Positions 42,689 through 51,112 of a stretch of DNA of 64,000 nucleotides are shown one piece after another. How positions within the stretch are numbered: position 1 is the stretch's first letter; each line of letters starts with the position of its first letter. Source of the stretch: DSYU01 sp964437595 (GTDB taxonomy: Bacteria > Chloroflexota > Anaerolineae > Anaerolineales > Anaerolineaceae); assembly GCA_964437595.1 (NCBI GenBank), contig CAYTHO010000001.1:142524-206523 (forward strand), given 5' to 3'. The position numbers and the translations under genes are program-made. The notes under the pieces are model-generated. The model was given only the letters and a program-made list of their open reading frames with translations, was not told the origin of the DNA and made no database searches.

Positions 42689-42729
42689 ACAACAATGAGC
42701 GGAACGAACTGTTTCGCTTGTTGTTTTTT
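42689..42729 (+). terminator. Terminator after the epimerase gene
   Basis: GCGGAAC pairs with GTTTCGC, and ACAACAA with TTGTTGT beyond a 3-nt bulge; the stem ends in T5. Confidence 0.8.
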
Positions 42730-42833
42730 AAAGAGCAGTTGGTTTTCGTTCTTCCCTTTCCACGATCCTTTTTTTCTTTCCTATTCTGTGATATAAATAC
42801 CCTATTCAATTTATAAATATAAAATCATTGAGT

Positions 42834-43394
42834 ATGTCTCCTCGCCAAACCGCTCCACTCTACCTTGAACACATTCTGCTGGCCCTGCTGGATGACGCCC
42901 CTATGCATGGTTACGAGCTCCACCATGCTTTAGCGAACACGCAGGGCATTTCTATGATCTGGAACATCACGCAGAGTATGCTGTACGTGATGCTCGATAA
43001 ACTTGAAGAACAAGGCCTGCTGTCATCAACGCTGCTTCAAGGGACCTCCCACCCGCCTCGCAAAGTGTTCAGCCTCACCGAGCCGGGCCGGCAGTCGCTG
43101 CAGCGGTGGATCAAAACGCCTGTGCGGCGCCCCCGGCAAATGCGCCAGGAATTCCTGGCAAAGCTGATTGTCGCGCGCCGCTACGGCATCCCTCAGGTGC
43201 TGGAGCTGATCCAGATCCAGCAGCAGGCCTGCCAGGACTGGCTGGACCAGTTGAAGGCCAGTTTTCCGCCGGGTGATGCGGACCACAGGGACGCCTGGCT
43301 GGTGGTGACATACCGCATTCAACGCCTTGAGGCCGTGATGAAGTGGCTGGATATGTGCAAAAGCGAGCTTGTTCATGAAAACTCCGCGGCGTGA
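42834..43394 (+). CDS. PadR-family transcriptional regulator
   Basis: This 186-residue protein has a PadR winged-helix N-terminus (LALLDDAPMHGYELHHAL; MLYVMLDKLEEQGLL; RKVFSLTEPGRQSLQRW) and a helical dimerisation tail (residues 100-180). ATG 42834 is used because the earlier TTG has no support. No ribosome site is seen; a TATAAA-like box close upstream could mean a leaderless message. It overlaps the start of the transporter permease gene by 20 bp, which suggests coupled translation and a regulatory role over that uptake system. Confidence 0.87.
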   Translation: MSPRQTAPLYLEHILLALLDDAPMHGYELHHALANTQGISMIWNITQSMLYVMLDKLEEQGLLSSTLLQGTSHPPRKVFSLTEPGRQSLQRWIKTPVRRPRQMRQEFLAKLIVARRYGIPQVLELIQIQQQACQDWLDQLKASFPPGDADHRDAWLVVTYRIQRLEAVMKWLDMCKSELVHENSAA

Positions 43395-44208
43395 ACCGCT
43401 CCTCCACCTGGGCCGTCATGCCTGGAAAATCAGCGCGCTGCCATTTTTGTTGTTTATCCTGTTTCCAATTTCTGCGCTGCTGGTCCGGACAAATACGACG
43501 CTGATTGTAGAAAGCCTTCGTCAGGAAGCCGTTCGCCAGGCAATTAGCCTCAGTATCGTTACCTCGTTGATGACTGTGACGATTACGCTGCTGATAGGGA
43601 CTCCGGTGGCTTATTACCTGGCTCACAGCCAGGGCGGCCTCCATCACCTCCTGGATACGCTGGTTGATTTACCCACGGTGCTGCCGCCCTCGGTGGCGGG
43701 GGTGGCGCTGTTGATGGCCTTTGGCCGCAGCGGTGTTCTTGGCGGCTGGTTGAGCGCCTTGGACATTTCGCTGCCCTTTACCTCAGCCGCGGTGGTGCTG
43801 GCGCAAACCTTTGTGGCGGCACCATTGTTTATCAAATCGGCGGCGATTGGCCTGGGGAGTGTTGACCTTGAGCTAAGAAATGCCGCCGCGATCGATGGCG
43901 CAAACCGCTGGCAGACCTTCTGGTACGTGACCATGCCCCTGGCCTGGGTCTCTTTCCTCAGCGGCAGCGCGCTGACCTGGGCGCGCGCGCTGGGCGAATT
44001 TGGCGCGACCATTATCTTCGCCGGGAACTTTCCAGGCCGCACGCAGACCATGCCCCTGGCGATATACCTGGGCTTTGAGGTCGACCTGCGCGTGGCCCTG
44101 GTGCTCTCCACAATATTGATCCTCCTTTCATTCCTCACGATCCTGCTGGTCAAACTGCTCCTGCAGGTTTCTATCTCCGCTGGCTTCCAGCCCGAAAAGG
44201 ACTATTGA
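43375..44208 (+). CDS. modB: Molybdate/tungstate-type ABC permease
   Basis: This 277-residue membrane protein has about six TM helices and the binding-protein-dependent permease EAA loop (LRNAAAIDGANRWQTFWYVTMPLAWVS). Conservation is closest to ModB/TupB/CysT-like permeases (GEFGATIIFAGNFPGRTQTMPLAIYL). It forms the channel with the substrate-binding protein encoded immediately downstream (0 bp gap). The ATG at 43375 overlaps the PadR gene. Confidence 0.86.
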   Translation: MKTPRREPLLHLGRHAWKISALPFLLFILFPISALLVRTNTTLIVESLRQEAVRQAISLSIVTSLMTVTITLLIGTPVAYYLAHSQGGLHHLLDTLVDLPTVLPPSVAGVALLMAFGRSGVLGGWLSALDISLPFTSAAVVLAQTFVAAPLFIKSAAIGLGSVDLELRNAAAIDGANRWQTFWYVTMPLAWVSFLSGSALTWARALGEFGATIIFAGNFPGRTQTMPLAIYLGFEVDLRVALVLSTILILLSFLTILLVKLLLQVSISAGFQPEKDY

Positions 44209-45045
44209 ATGGACCATTTACGCTTTCCTCACCAGTCTGGTCTCGCGCGGATTTTCATTCGCTTCATCACAACTTTGTCCTTGATACTCCTCTTGATCGT
44301 TTCTGCCTGCACCCCAGCCGCCCCATCTGGGTCGATCACGGTCATGGCAGCGGCCTCGCTGACATCCGCCTTCCAGGAGATTGGCCAGCAGTTTGAGGGT
44401 GCTTATCCGGGTGCAAAGGTTCAGTTCAACTTTGCCGGGTCGCAGCAGTTGGCCCAGCAGATTGCGCAGGGCGCCCCGGCAGATGTGTTCGCCAGCGCCA
44501 ACCAGAAGCAAATGGATGCGGTGATCCAGGCCGGCCAGGTGAAATCGGGCGCCGCGCAGACTTTTGCCCAAAACCGCCTGGTGGTGATCTTCCCCAAAGC
44601 CAACCCTGCCGGGCTTACCGGGCTGGCAGACCTGGCAAAGCCGGGGGTCAAGATTGTGCTGGCTGCGAAGGAAGTGCCGGTGGGGCAGTACGCAGTGGAT
44701 TTTTTGGATAAAGCCAGCCAGGACGCCACGTTTGAGCCTTCTTTCAAGGAAGATGTGATCAAGAACGTTGTTTCCTATGAGGATAATGTAAAGGCTGTTC
44801 TCACCAAGGTTGCTCTCAACGAAGCCGATGCCGGGATTGTTTACACGACTGATGCCGCCGCTGCCGAACCGGATACCGTCAGCCAGATCGAAATTCCGGA
44901 TGCTTACAACGTTATCGCCAGCTACCCAATAGCCGTGCTGCAGGGCAGCGCCAACCCCGCTCTTGCCAAAGCCTTCGTCGATTTTGTGCTGTCACCCACC
45001 GGCCAGGCGACCCTGGCGAAATATGGGTTTCTCCAGGCGGAGTGA
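44209..45045 (+). CDS. modA: Molybdate/tungstate-type substrate-binding lipoprotein
   Basis: This 278-residue protein has a long signal segment ending LLLIVSAC (lipidation Cys near residue 34) and a periplasmic-binding-protein fold. ModA-like features are VMAAASLTSAFQEIGQQF, AGSQQLAQQIAQGAPADVFASANQ and the late AGIVYTTDA. It would bind oxyanions outside the membrane and deliver them to the adjacent permease. No ATPase (ModC) gene follows; the next gene is convergent 18 bp away, so the ATPase must be elsewhere or shared. Confidence 0.88.
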   Translation: MDHLRFPHQSGLARIFIRFITTLSLILLLIVSACTPAAPSGSITVMAAASLTSAFQEIGQQFEGAYPGAKVQFNFAGSQQLAQQIAQGAPADVFASANQKQMDAVIQAGQVKSGAAQTFAQNRLVVIFPKANPAGLTGLADLAKPGVKIVLAAKEVPVGQYAVDFLDKASQDATFEPSFKEDVIKNVVSYEDNVKAVLTKVALNEADAGIVYTTDAAAAEPDTVSQIEIPDAYNVIASYPIAVLQGSANPALAKAFVDFVLSPTGQATLAKYGFLQAE

Positions 45046-45062
45046 ATTTCCGGAAGAAGAAA

Positions 45063-46379
45063 CTACTTGCTGATGGCCGGGATGCAGGCCTGGTACGAGC
45101 AGTTGAGAATATCCACCTGGTAGGAGGAGCAAGCGGTTCGCTTGGTTACAGAATTGGTGACAAGGACAAAATCTTTCTTGGCGGGAACATTGAATGAGAA
45201 CAGCACAAAAGGTTCCTCACCCTCTTCTGGAGGGTTCTCATCTTCCGGCACAGGAGAAGAACCGGAATCGGCCAGGTAATACTGGCTGGGCTTCGTTTTG
45301 TCATAACTGTTCAGATAGGCAGTTGTAAACGGCGCAAATGGGTGGCATAGGTTGGTTAATTTCACGGCCAGGCAGGCAGGTTGATCGAGCGGGTTGGTGA
45401 GCTTCAATTCATCATAGTAGTAATATGCATCTTCACCGTCATTAAAGATCCCTGGATAGGTATCTGGGAGCGTGCACGATCCGCCTTTCCCATCGCGCTC
45501 CAGGCGGTCGGGGAAGGTTTGGGCTGGGTCTTTAATCGTTCTGGTATAGGTCTGGGCGTAGCAGTCGCAGCGTGTTACTTTTAACGTATATGCGCCGCAG
45601 CCCAGCGCCGGGTTTACATCATTTGCCACCACAACAAAATCCGTCTCGGCGGGCACAAAGAAGGAATAGGATTGGGTGCCTCCGTTCGCTGGGCTTCCGC
45701 CAATATCCGCCAGGTAATTCTGCTGGGGGTTGGTGGGATCAAAGCCGTTGAGGTAGGTGGCGACAAACAGGTTGCGTTCGCAGTCACTGATGTTGCTCAC
45801 CTCAACGGTATAGCATGTATCCACCGCGCGGGCATTGCTGTATAGGTAAGAACGGTAGTGGAACTTGGTCAATTCAGGTTCAACCAAAGTTGGCACTGTC
45901 TTTGGAGCAAGGCAGCCGCTTACTGAAAATTCATCGCGAAACAGGCGGCCTTTCATCAGCGGGTCGGTGGATTTCAGGCTGCCGCTGACGGTGGCGAGCG
46001 TGCTGCAGGTGGGGTCTGTCCTCACCAGGCTGGCGCGGGATGCCGCTCCTGACTGTTCCTTCTCTCCCATCAGGAAGGGCACCAGGTCGCTGGCGGTGAC
46101 CGGCTCAAGCGGGCCTTTGGGCTGGTCTTCTATCGGCGGCGGTTGGGGGGTGGGCGCGATCCCATCGGATGCCGAGGGCGAGGTGGGGGTCGGCCCGGCC
46201 TGCGGGTAGGCGGGCTGGGCGGTCCAACTGGCCTGCATCTTTACCGTGGTAAGCGCCAGGACAGCCAGGATGGCCACGAAAATGGCGGCGCGCAGGGCGA
46301 AGGCGCGGTCAGCGCTGGCGCGGATCGGGCGCACGTAATTAGCAAGGGCGCGTTGAGCTATGGTGCGAAGTTTTGTCAT
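45063..46379 (-). CDS. Membrane-anchored, two-repeat Cys-containing surface protein
   Basis: This 438-residue protein has one TM helix at about 28-50 (AIFVAILAVLALTTV), a Pro/Ser/Thr linker (55-100), and an extracellular region containing two related domains of about 130 residues. Each has a Cys before a beta-strand (CYTVEVSNISDCERNLFVATYL; CLAVKLTNLCHPFAPFTTAYLN), a YLADxGxSP motif and a late VPAxxDFVxVxN strand. Eight or more cysteines suggest disulfides. GGAGGAGAG precedes the ATG. No known domain is recognised. Confidence 0.72.
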   Translation of the reverse strand: MTKLRTIAQRALANYVRPIRASADRAFALRAAIFVAILAVLALTTVKMQASWTAQPAYPQAGPTPTSPSASDGIAPTPQPPPIEDQPKGPLEPVTASDLVPFLMGEKEQSGAASRASLVRTDPTCSTLATVSGSLKSTDPLMKGRLFRDEFSVSGCLAPKTVPTLVEPELTKFHYRSYLYSNARAVDTCYTVEVSNISDCERNLFVATYLNGFDPTNPQQNYLADIGGSPANGGTQSYSFFVPAETDFVVVANDVNPALGCGAYTLKVTRCDCYAQTYTRTIKDPAQTFPDRLERDGKGGSCTLPDTYPGIFNDGEDAYYYYDELKLTNPLDQPACLAVKLTNLCHPFAPFTTAYLNSYDKTKPSQYYLADSGSSPVPEDENPPEEGEEPFVLFSFNVPAKKDFVLVTNSVTKRTACSSYQVDILNCSYQACIPAISK

Positions 46380-46544
46380 TCTCTCCTCCAGTTAAATCAA
46401 ACCAGAACCAACGATGCTTTCTGCTTTGATTATAGCGTACCTAAAAAACGGCTCGCGGGTGACTCCAAACGTATCAGACAGGATTGCAAGGTTTATGCCG
46501 CTGGCTGCTCGAGAGATGATCCGCAGGTAGGGCGCGGTGGAGAT

Positions 46545-47459
46545 TTATTCTGAGTCCTTTGGCGGAGGATCGGGCCTGGGGATGAATTTGGGAAGCTGGT
46601 CGATGAGCCGGCGCGCCATTACGTTGGGCTTGCCTGGACGCTTGAGGCACGCATTGAGCTTGACACGAAGAAGCAGGTCGGGGCTGGGGATAAAGGGCTT
46701 GTAGGGCGATTCGCCGGTAATGGGCTCTGGAAATGGGTTTTCCAGGCCAGGTAGGGAATCTTCGTTTGAAGAAGGCGACGCCCAGTCAGACTCAGGGAAG
46801 GCAAACTCGACCGGGATGGGCGGTTGGGGGGCAGCGGTTGGGAGCGGCCCGTCAGGCTCAGGGGCGGCGGATTCTACAGGAGCCGGGGTGGGCGGGGGCT
46901 CTTTGGATAAGCTCTCGTAATCGAACGGATCGAAAGGGATGCCATCATAGTCGCCCACGGGGGTTGGCTGATCTTCATCACCATCGAAGGTGTCACCAGG
47001 AATGCAGCCTTCGACTTCTTCAAGGAAATCCTTGATATCGTAATCGGGGAAGGCTTCCGTAAATTGTTCCATGAAATTGTCGAAGCAACCTTCGGGAGGA
47101 TGCATATCGGAGACCCCGGTGCGGGCCTGGCGGAGACTTGCGAGGGTGTCGACAGGCTGGGCGGACATGGCGCGGTGCTCGCGGGTGAGGCGGGCGAGGG
47201 TGGAGAGGCCCAGACAGAGGGTGCGGAAGAGGAACATAAAATCGTGGAAGTCTGTGGTGCCGCCGCTGCATTGGAGCATGCGGCGGATGTAAGCGCGCAG
47301 GACGAAGATTTCTTCTTCGAGGCCGGGGAATTCGGTGTCGAGCTGGTCAAGGGCGACTTTTTTGAAGCCCGGGAGGCGGCGGGTGTAGAAACCGTGCTTG
47401 AGGGCGTTTTTGTTGCCGGGCTGTGCGCCGCGAGAGCGAGGGGAGGGGGAATCGGTCAT
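46545..47459 (-). CDS. Hypothetical protein with GxxxGNxNAxKHGFY motif
   Basis: This 304-residue protein has an N-terminal GAQPGNKNALKHGFYTRRL motif, seen in small phage or mobile-element-linked proteins and chromosomal orphans, so it gives little function. Residues 30-115 appear helical, and 140-260 are acidic then Pro-rich (EPPPTPAPVESAAPEPD). The C-terminal 40 residues are basic (LLRVKLNACLKRPGK). AAGGA lies 8 bp before the ATG. It is not part of a visible phage module. Confidence 0.6.
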   Translation of the reverse strand: MTDSPSPRSRGAQPGNKNALKHGFYTRRLPGFKKVALDQLDTEFPGLEEEIFVLRAYIRRMLQCSGGTTDFHDFMFLFRTLCLGLSTLARLTREHRAMSAQPVDTLASLRQARTGVSDMHPPEGCFDNFMEQFTEAFPDYDIKDFLEEVEGCIPGDTFDGDEDQPTPVGDYDGIPFDPFDYESLSKEPPPTPAPVESAAPEPDGPLPTAAPQPPIPVEFAFPESDWASPSSNEDSLPGLENPFPEPITGESPYKPFIPSPDLLLRVKLNACLKRPGKPNVMARRLIDQLPKFIPRPDPPPKDSE

Positions 47460-47649
47460 AGTTTGTGTCCTTGGTATGTGTTTGGGCGTATTCGTTCCTG
47501 GGAAACGAATCGGGAACGAATGGTAAATGGGGGTTGGTTAGTGGAAACTGTTTGTTGAGGATGCGCGTGGCTGGGATGCGGAATGCGAATGGGCTGCGTG
47601 GAGGAGGAAATTGTAAAAGTACTGCGACGAGAATAGCAGAAATGGCAAC

Positions 47650-47676
47650 AAAAAAACATCCCCCGCGTGGGGGATG
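47650..47676 (-). terminator. Minus-strand intrinsic terminator in a 482-bp gap
   Basis: CATCCCCC-GCGT-GGGGGATG is followed (minus strand) by T7. It lies about 190 bp upstream of the minus-strand gene at 46545-47459 and ends no obvious gene. The flanking plus strand continues with GGGTGGGGGGATTTAAGG (G-rich repeat-like, to 47701). The rest of the 47460-47941 gap shows no gene; the in-frame stretch upstream of 47942 is taken as leader of the WD40 gene. Confidence 0.6.
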
Positions 47677-47941
47677 GGTGGGGGGATTTAAGGGGGAGGG
47701 GCCTTTTAGCGAGGCAAAACCGGGGCAACGAAAATCAAGAATTTGCTTCGATGCCCTATTTACTGAGAATTTTCCAACCAATATTTGTTTTCCTTGTTAT
47801 AATAAACTGCAGCACCAGGAAATTTCAACCAAATTGCAATTTAGTGGGGATTACAGCTTCGTCGCCAGGAGGACCCTGGGGACTGGAGCAGATTTGTTTT
47901 TTGCCATCCATACAACATCGATATTGGGAGGGAAATATTTA

Positions 47942-50062
47942 ATGAAGCCGCACGTCTTGATCTTCGTCATCATTATGCTCGTTCTGTCCGCTTGCGGGCA
48001 GGCGCCAACACCGGTAGTGCAGGAACCGACTGCTGCGCCGCTGCCTTCGGATACACCCATGCCGACGGCGACCAGCACGCCACTGCCGCCGACCAATACC
48101 CCGGCCCCAACGGAAACACCCCTTCCGACGGCCACTTTTACCCCAACCGCTACCCCCGTCCCGGAGGTGATCTCCGGCGCGAACGCGGCCAAACTGCAGC
48201 TTGTTCGCCGGTATGGAGACGGCATGGTCCTGCAGACGCTGTGGTCGCCAGACGCGAAACAGCTTCTGGTTTTAACCACCCTGGAGATTAAGGCCTTTGA
48301 CCCTGCCAGCGGCGGCGGGTTATTATGGGAGGCCGAAACAGGCTCGCCCCAAAAAGAAATGGCCTATACCGCGGATGGCAAATCGATCGTCAGCCTTTCG
48401 AAAGATGGCGCGGTGAAGATCTGGGATGCCGCGACGGGTGAGCTGAGCAAGACCACGATTGAACCTAAGGATGGCATCGACTATTCGGACCTTTCCGCGT
48501 CGGGGAATGTGGTGGCCCTGGGTAATTCGGCCTACCAGATGACGCTGTTCAAAGTGGATACTGGGGAAACGATCAAGACGTTCAACGGCTCGGCTTTCCC
48601 ATTAGGATTGTCGAGTGTGCTGGTCTCGCCGAATGACACCAACGCCTGGATGGCCGGGTTTGGTTCCAGCGAAAAACACCAGGTCCAGTTATTGGATGTG
48701 AACAGCGATAAGTTCATCTTCATGCTCGGCATTGGATGGAGCTATATCACTGAGCTGATGGTTTCTCCAGACAGCACGAAAATCGCTGGCATGAGCCGCC
48801 TGGCGCTCACCTCAGAGGTTGAAAATGCGTTCCTGGTGTGGAACACTACCTCGGGCAAGCAGATCAGCAAAACCGTGTTCCCGATGGACGTGGACACTTT
48901 TGCTTTTGTTCCCGGGCAGGAACAGGCCGTTGTTGCCAGCAACGGCGTTTTCAACCTGGTTGATGTGACCAAGGGGGAGAAACTGGAGAGCTTCGGTTCG
49001 TATAAATATCCTGTGACCAGCATGGATGTTTCTTCGGATGGGAAGCTTCTCGCGGCGGTTAGCACCGATGGTACGGTAACGACCTATGACCTGGCAAAGA
49101 AGGCGAAGTCAAAAGAAATAAAGATTGAATTATCCCTGACGGTGCCTCCCTATCGCATGAGCGGCATCAATTACTACGTGCGTTCGGATCGCAGCGCCGC
49201 CGTTGGCGCGGACCCGAATGGAAAGTTTGTGGCAGTTCTCAAATCGGACCGCATGGGCATCGACCTGGTGGATCCTGTCAGCTTGAAGATGATTAAGACG
49301 GTTGGAAAATCCAGGTTCGCGCCGTTTACAACCTTTACGATTTCGAAGGATGGGTCATTACTTGCGGCGGTGGACGAAATGAACATTCTCTACGTGTTTG
49401 ACACCGCTTCGGGATCGCAGAAACAAATGATCGGCACCAAGCAGGAGAATTACATCAAGAAGGTGGAAATCGCGCCGGATAACAGCACCGTGGCTACCGT
49501 GAGCGGCGGGCGGCTTGGCGAGCTTTACCTGTGGGACACCAAAACCGGGGAGAAGGTGAAGACGCTGTCTGGGTACAACGTGATGGCTTACGCGCCAGAT
49601 GGCAAGACGGTGGTGTCGGATAATGTAGATTTTGGCGTGTATGTTTGGGATGTTGCCACGGGCAAACAACTGGCTTCGCCCGCCGCCGAATGGATTCTGG
49701 ACCTGGCGTATGCACCTGACGGAAGCAACGTAGCAATCGCCGCCATAAAGCTGCATAAAGTAGGCACGGATCGTGAAAACATGATCACGCTGATGGACAC
49801 CGCGAAGAACACCATGCAGTCGACCAAGCTGCTTGGACATCCAGCCGCGCTGGACAAGGTGGTTTATGCGCCGGATGGAAAGATCCTTGCCTCTGCCGAC
49901 CAGCACGGTAATATTCGCCTGTGGAGCATCGAAAGCGGCGAAATGCTTGCCGAGATCCGGGAAGCGGTCACCGGACCGGTGCAGATGACGTTCATCAACG
50001 AAGGACGCACGCTGGTAGTGGCGGGCCTGGACGGAACGCTTTCGTTCTACGAAGCGCGCTAA
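47942..50062 (+). CDS. WD40/beta-propeller lipoprotein
   Basis: This 706-residue protein has a lipoprotein signal (LVLSAC, Cys18), a Thr/Pro-rich linker of about 55 residues (repeats such as TPTATSTPLPPTNTP) and a beta-propeller built of WD40-like repeats. Examples are SKDGAVKIWDAATGE, GGRLGELYLWDTKTGEKV, FGVYVWDVATGKQL and HGNIRLWSIESGEML. About ten or more repeats suggest one large or two propellers. It probably scaffolds extracellular partners. The frame is open much further upstream, but GGGAGGG before ATG 47942 and the signal peptide decide the start. Confidence 0.88.
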   Translation: MKPHVLIFVIIMLVLSACGQAPTPVVQEPTAAPLPSDTPMPTATSTPLPPTNTPAPTETPLPTATFTPTATPVPEVISGANAAKLQLVRRYGDGMVLQTLWSPDAKQLLVLTTLEIKAFDPASGGGLLWEAETGSPQKEMAYTADGKSIVSLSKDGAVKIWDAATGELSKTTIEPKDGIDYSDLSASGNVVALGNSAYQMTLFKVDTGETIKTFNGSAFPLGLSSVLVSPNDTNAWMAGFGSSEKHQVQLLDVNSDKFIFMLGIGWSYITELMVSPDSTKIAGMSRLALTSEVENAFLVWNTTSGKQISKTVFPMDVDTFAFVPGQEQAVVASNGVFNLVDVTKGEKLESFGSYKYPVTSMDVSSDGKLLAAVSTDGTVTTYDLAKKAKSKEIKIELSLTVPPYRMSGINYYVRSDRSAAVGADPNGKFVAVLKSDRMGIDLVDPVSLKMIKTVGKSRFAPFTTFTISKDGSLLAAVDEMNILYVFDTASGSQKQMIGTKQENYIKKVEIAPDNSTVATVSGGRLGELYLWDTKTGEKVKTLSGYNVMAYAPDGKTVVSDNVDFGVYVWDVATGKQLASPAAEWILDLAYAPDGSNVAIAAIKLHKVGTDRENMITLMDTAKNTMQSTKLLGHPAALDKVVYAPDGKILASADQHGNIRLWSIESGEMLAEIREAVTGPVQMTFINEGRTLVVAGLDGTLSFYEAR

Positions 50063-50073
50063 GTGGTGTATGC

Positions 50074-50115
50074 AGCCGGACAGCATTTTGCCCTTACGCA
50101 AAATGCTGTCCGGCT
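50074..50115. terminator. Strong 17-bp hairpin without T-tract after the WD40 gene
   Basis: AGCCGGACAGCATTTTG pairs perfectly with CAAAATGCTGTCCGGCT around loop CCCTTACG, 12 bp after the stop. There is no T-run on either side, so it may be a transcript-end stabiliser or repeat instead of a classic terminator. Confidence 0.5.
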
Positions 50116-50209
50116 GGTGAAACTGGTTAGGGCAATAACCTTGCTCTAAATGATCCGGACAGACTTTAGGCATTTACACCCCAATACATTTTTGAATTGG
50201 AGGCGACAC

Positions 50210-50554
50210 ATGATTTGCCCAAGTTGTAAAGTGGAAACCAGGATTCAGGAAGTAAAGACGGAATATATCTATCCGAATTTATTTCTTGGCATGCCAACAT
50301 TCTGGGGATTTATGACCCCGGCAACTGCGCGAATGGTGACAATTGGTATCGCAGTGGTGGGGATCATTATGGCGGTCATAGGAGTAACTGGATTGGTCAA
50401 TGGTTCCGTCCTTTTAGGAATCGGTCCGCTGCTGATATTTGCCTTTACGGTCTATGCAGTTGTCGTATGTGTCTTATCGCTACGAAAATACCAGGTAAAG
50501 AAGCATTATCGATGTTTATCATGCCGCCTGGATTGGTACGAGTCTGAAGGTTAG
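50210..50554 (+). CDS. Small membrane protein with flanking zinc-binding CxxC pairs
   Basis: This 114-residue protein has ICPSC at the N-terminus and CLSC at the C-terminus, with two TM helices in between (about 43-70 and 73-95). Together the four Cys can form one zinc ribbon closing the ends of a helical hairpin. GGAGG lies 7 bp before ATG 50210. No function is recognised. Confidence 0.7.
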   Translation: MICPSCKVETRIQEVKTEYIYPNLFLGMPTFWGFMTPATARMVTIGIAVVGIIMAVIGVTGLVNGSVLLGIGPLLIFAFTVYAVVVCVLSLRKYQVKKHYRCLSCRLDWYESEG

Positions 50555-50579
50555 GAATTCGCCGAGTTTACGAATTCCT
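50553..50579. terminator. Hairpin between convergent genes
   Basis: AGGAATTCG pairs perfectly with CGAATTCCT around a 9-nt loop. It overlaps the end of the preceding gene and has no T-tract. Confidence 0.4.
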
Positions 50580-50618
50580 CACTGCTGCCGATAACGCGTT
50601 CGTGAAGTGAATTTGGAA

Positions 50619-51110
50619 TCAGCTCTTCTTTCGCCCGATCCATCTTCGAACCGTACCGCAGTACTGGCGGTAAGGTCCGCCAAATTTTGCTTCCAGGTAG
50701 CGTTCTTCTGGGGCAATGAGGATGAAATGAAATGCGGCAGCCGTGGGCAGCAGGAGGACGAGCAGCCAGGTGGAGTCTATTAGGGCCGCCAGGCCGGCGA
50801 GAAAAATCATGCCCGCCAGGTAAAGCGGATTGCGCGACCAGGAAAAGATGCCCGTGGTAATCAGCCGGGTAGTGGGGTGACCGGGATCGGTCGGCTGGCC
50901 TGTCTGGCGGAACTGGCCGCGGGTGATGGAGATCATCCATAAGCTGAGCAGGATCAAGATGATCCCGGCGGTGACCGACAGGGCTCTGGGCGCCAGCGCG
51001 GAAAGCGGCAGGGGCAGCAGGTAGCCGAGGGCCAGGCCGAGGAGCAGGGCCGTTGCGAGGATGGCTTCGGCGGTTTCCCAAGGACGAGTATGGGCGGAAT
51101 GCTTGTCCAT
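50619..51110 (-). CDS. Isoprenylcysteine carboxyl methyltransferase-like membrane protein
   Basis: This 163-residue protein has about four TM helices. The C-terminal half shows ICMT/PEMT-type features: IFSWSRNPLYLAGM and APEERYLEAKFGGPYRQYCGTVRRWIG. It would use SAM in the membrane on a lipid or small thiol or amine substrate; in bacteria the exact role is often unknown. The start is ATG 51110; the frame extends over the upstream gene to 51419 but that part is basic shadow. Its start is 2 bp from the creatininase-family stop, so coupled translation is likely. Confidence 0.83.
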   Translation of the reverse strand: MDKHSAHTRPWETAEAILATALLLGLALGYLLPLPLSALAPRALSVTAGIILILLSLWMISITRGQFRQTGQPTDPGHPTTRLITTGIFSWSRNPLYLAGMIFLAGLAALIDSTWLLVLLLPTAAAFHFILIAPEERYLEAKFGGPYRQYCGTVRRWIGRKKS

Positions 51111-51112
51111 CG

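Noticed and set aside
47465..47941. N-terminal extension of the WD40 lipoprotein
   Set aside because: A signal peptide and GGGAGGG at 47942 define the start; the upstream part is leader sequence.
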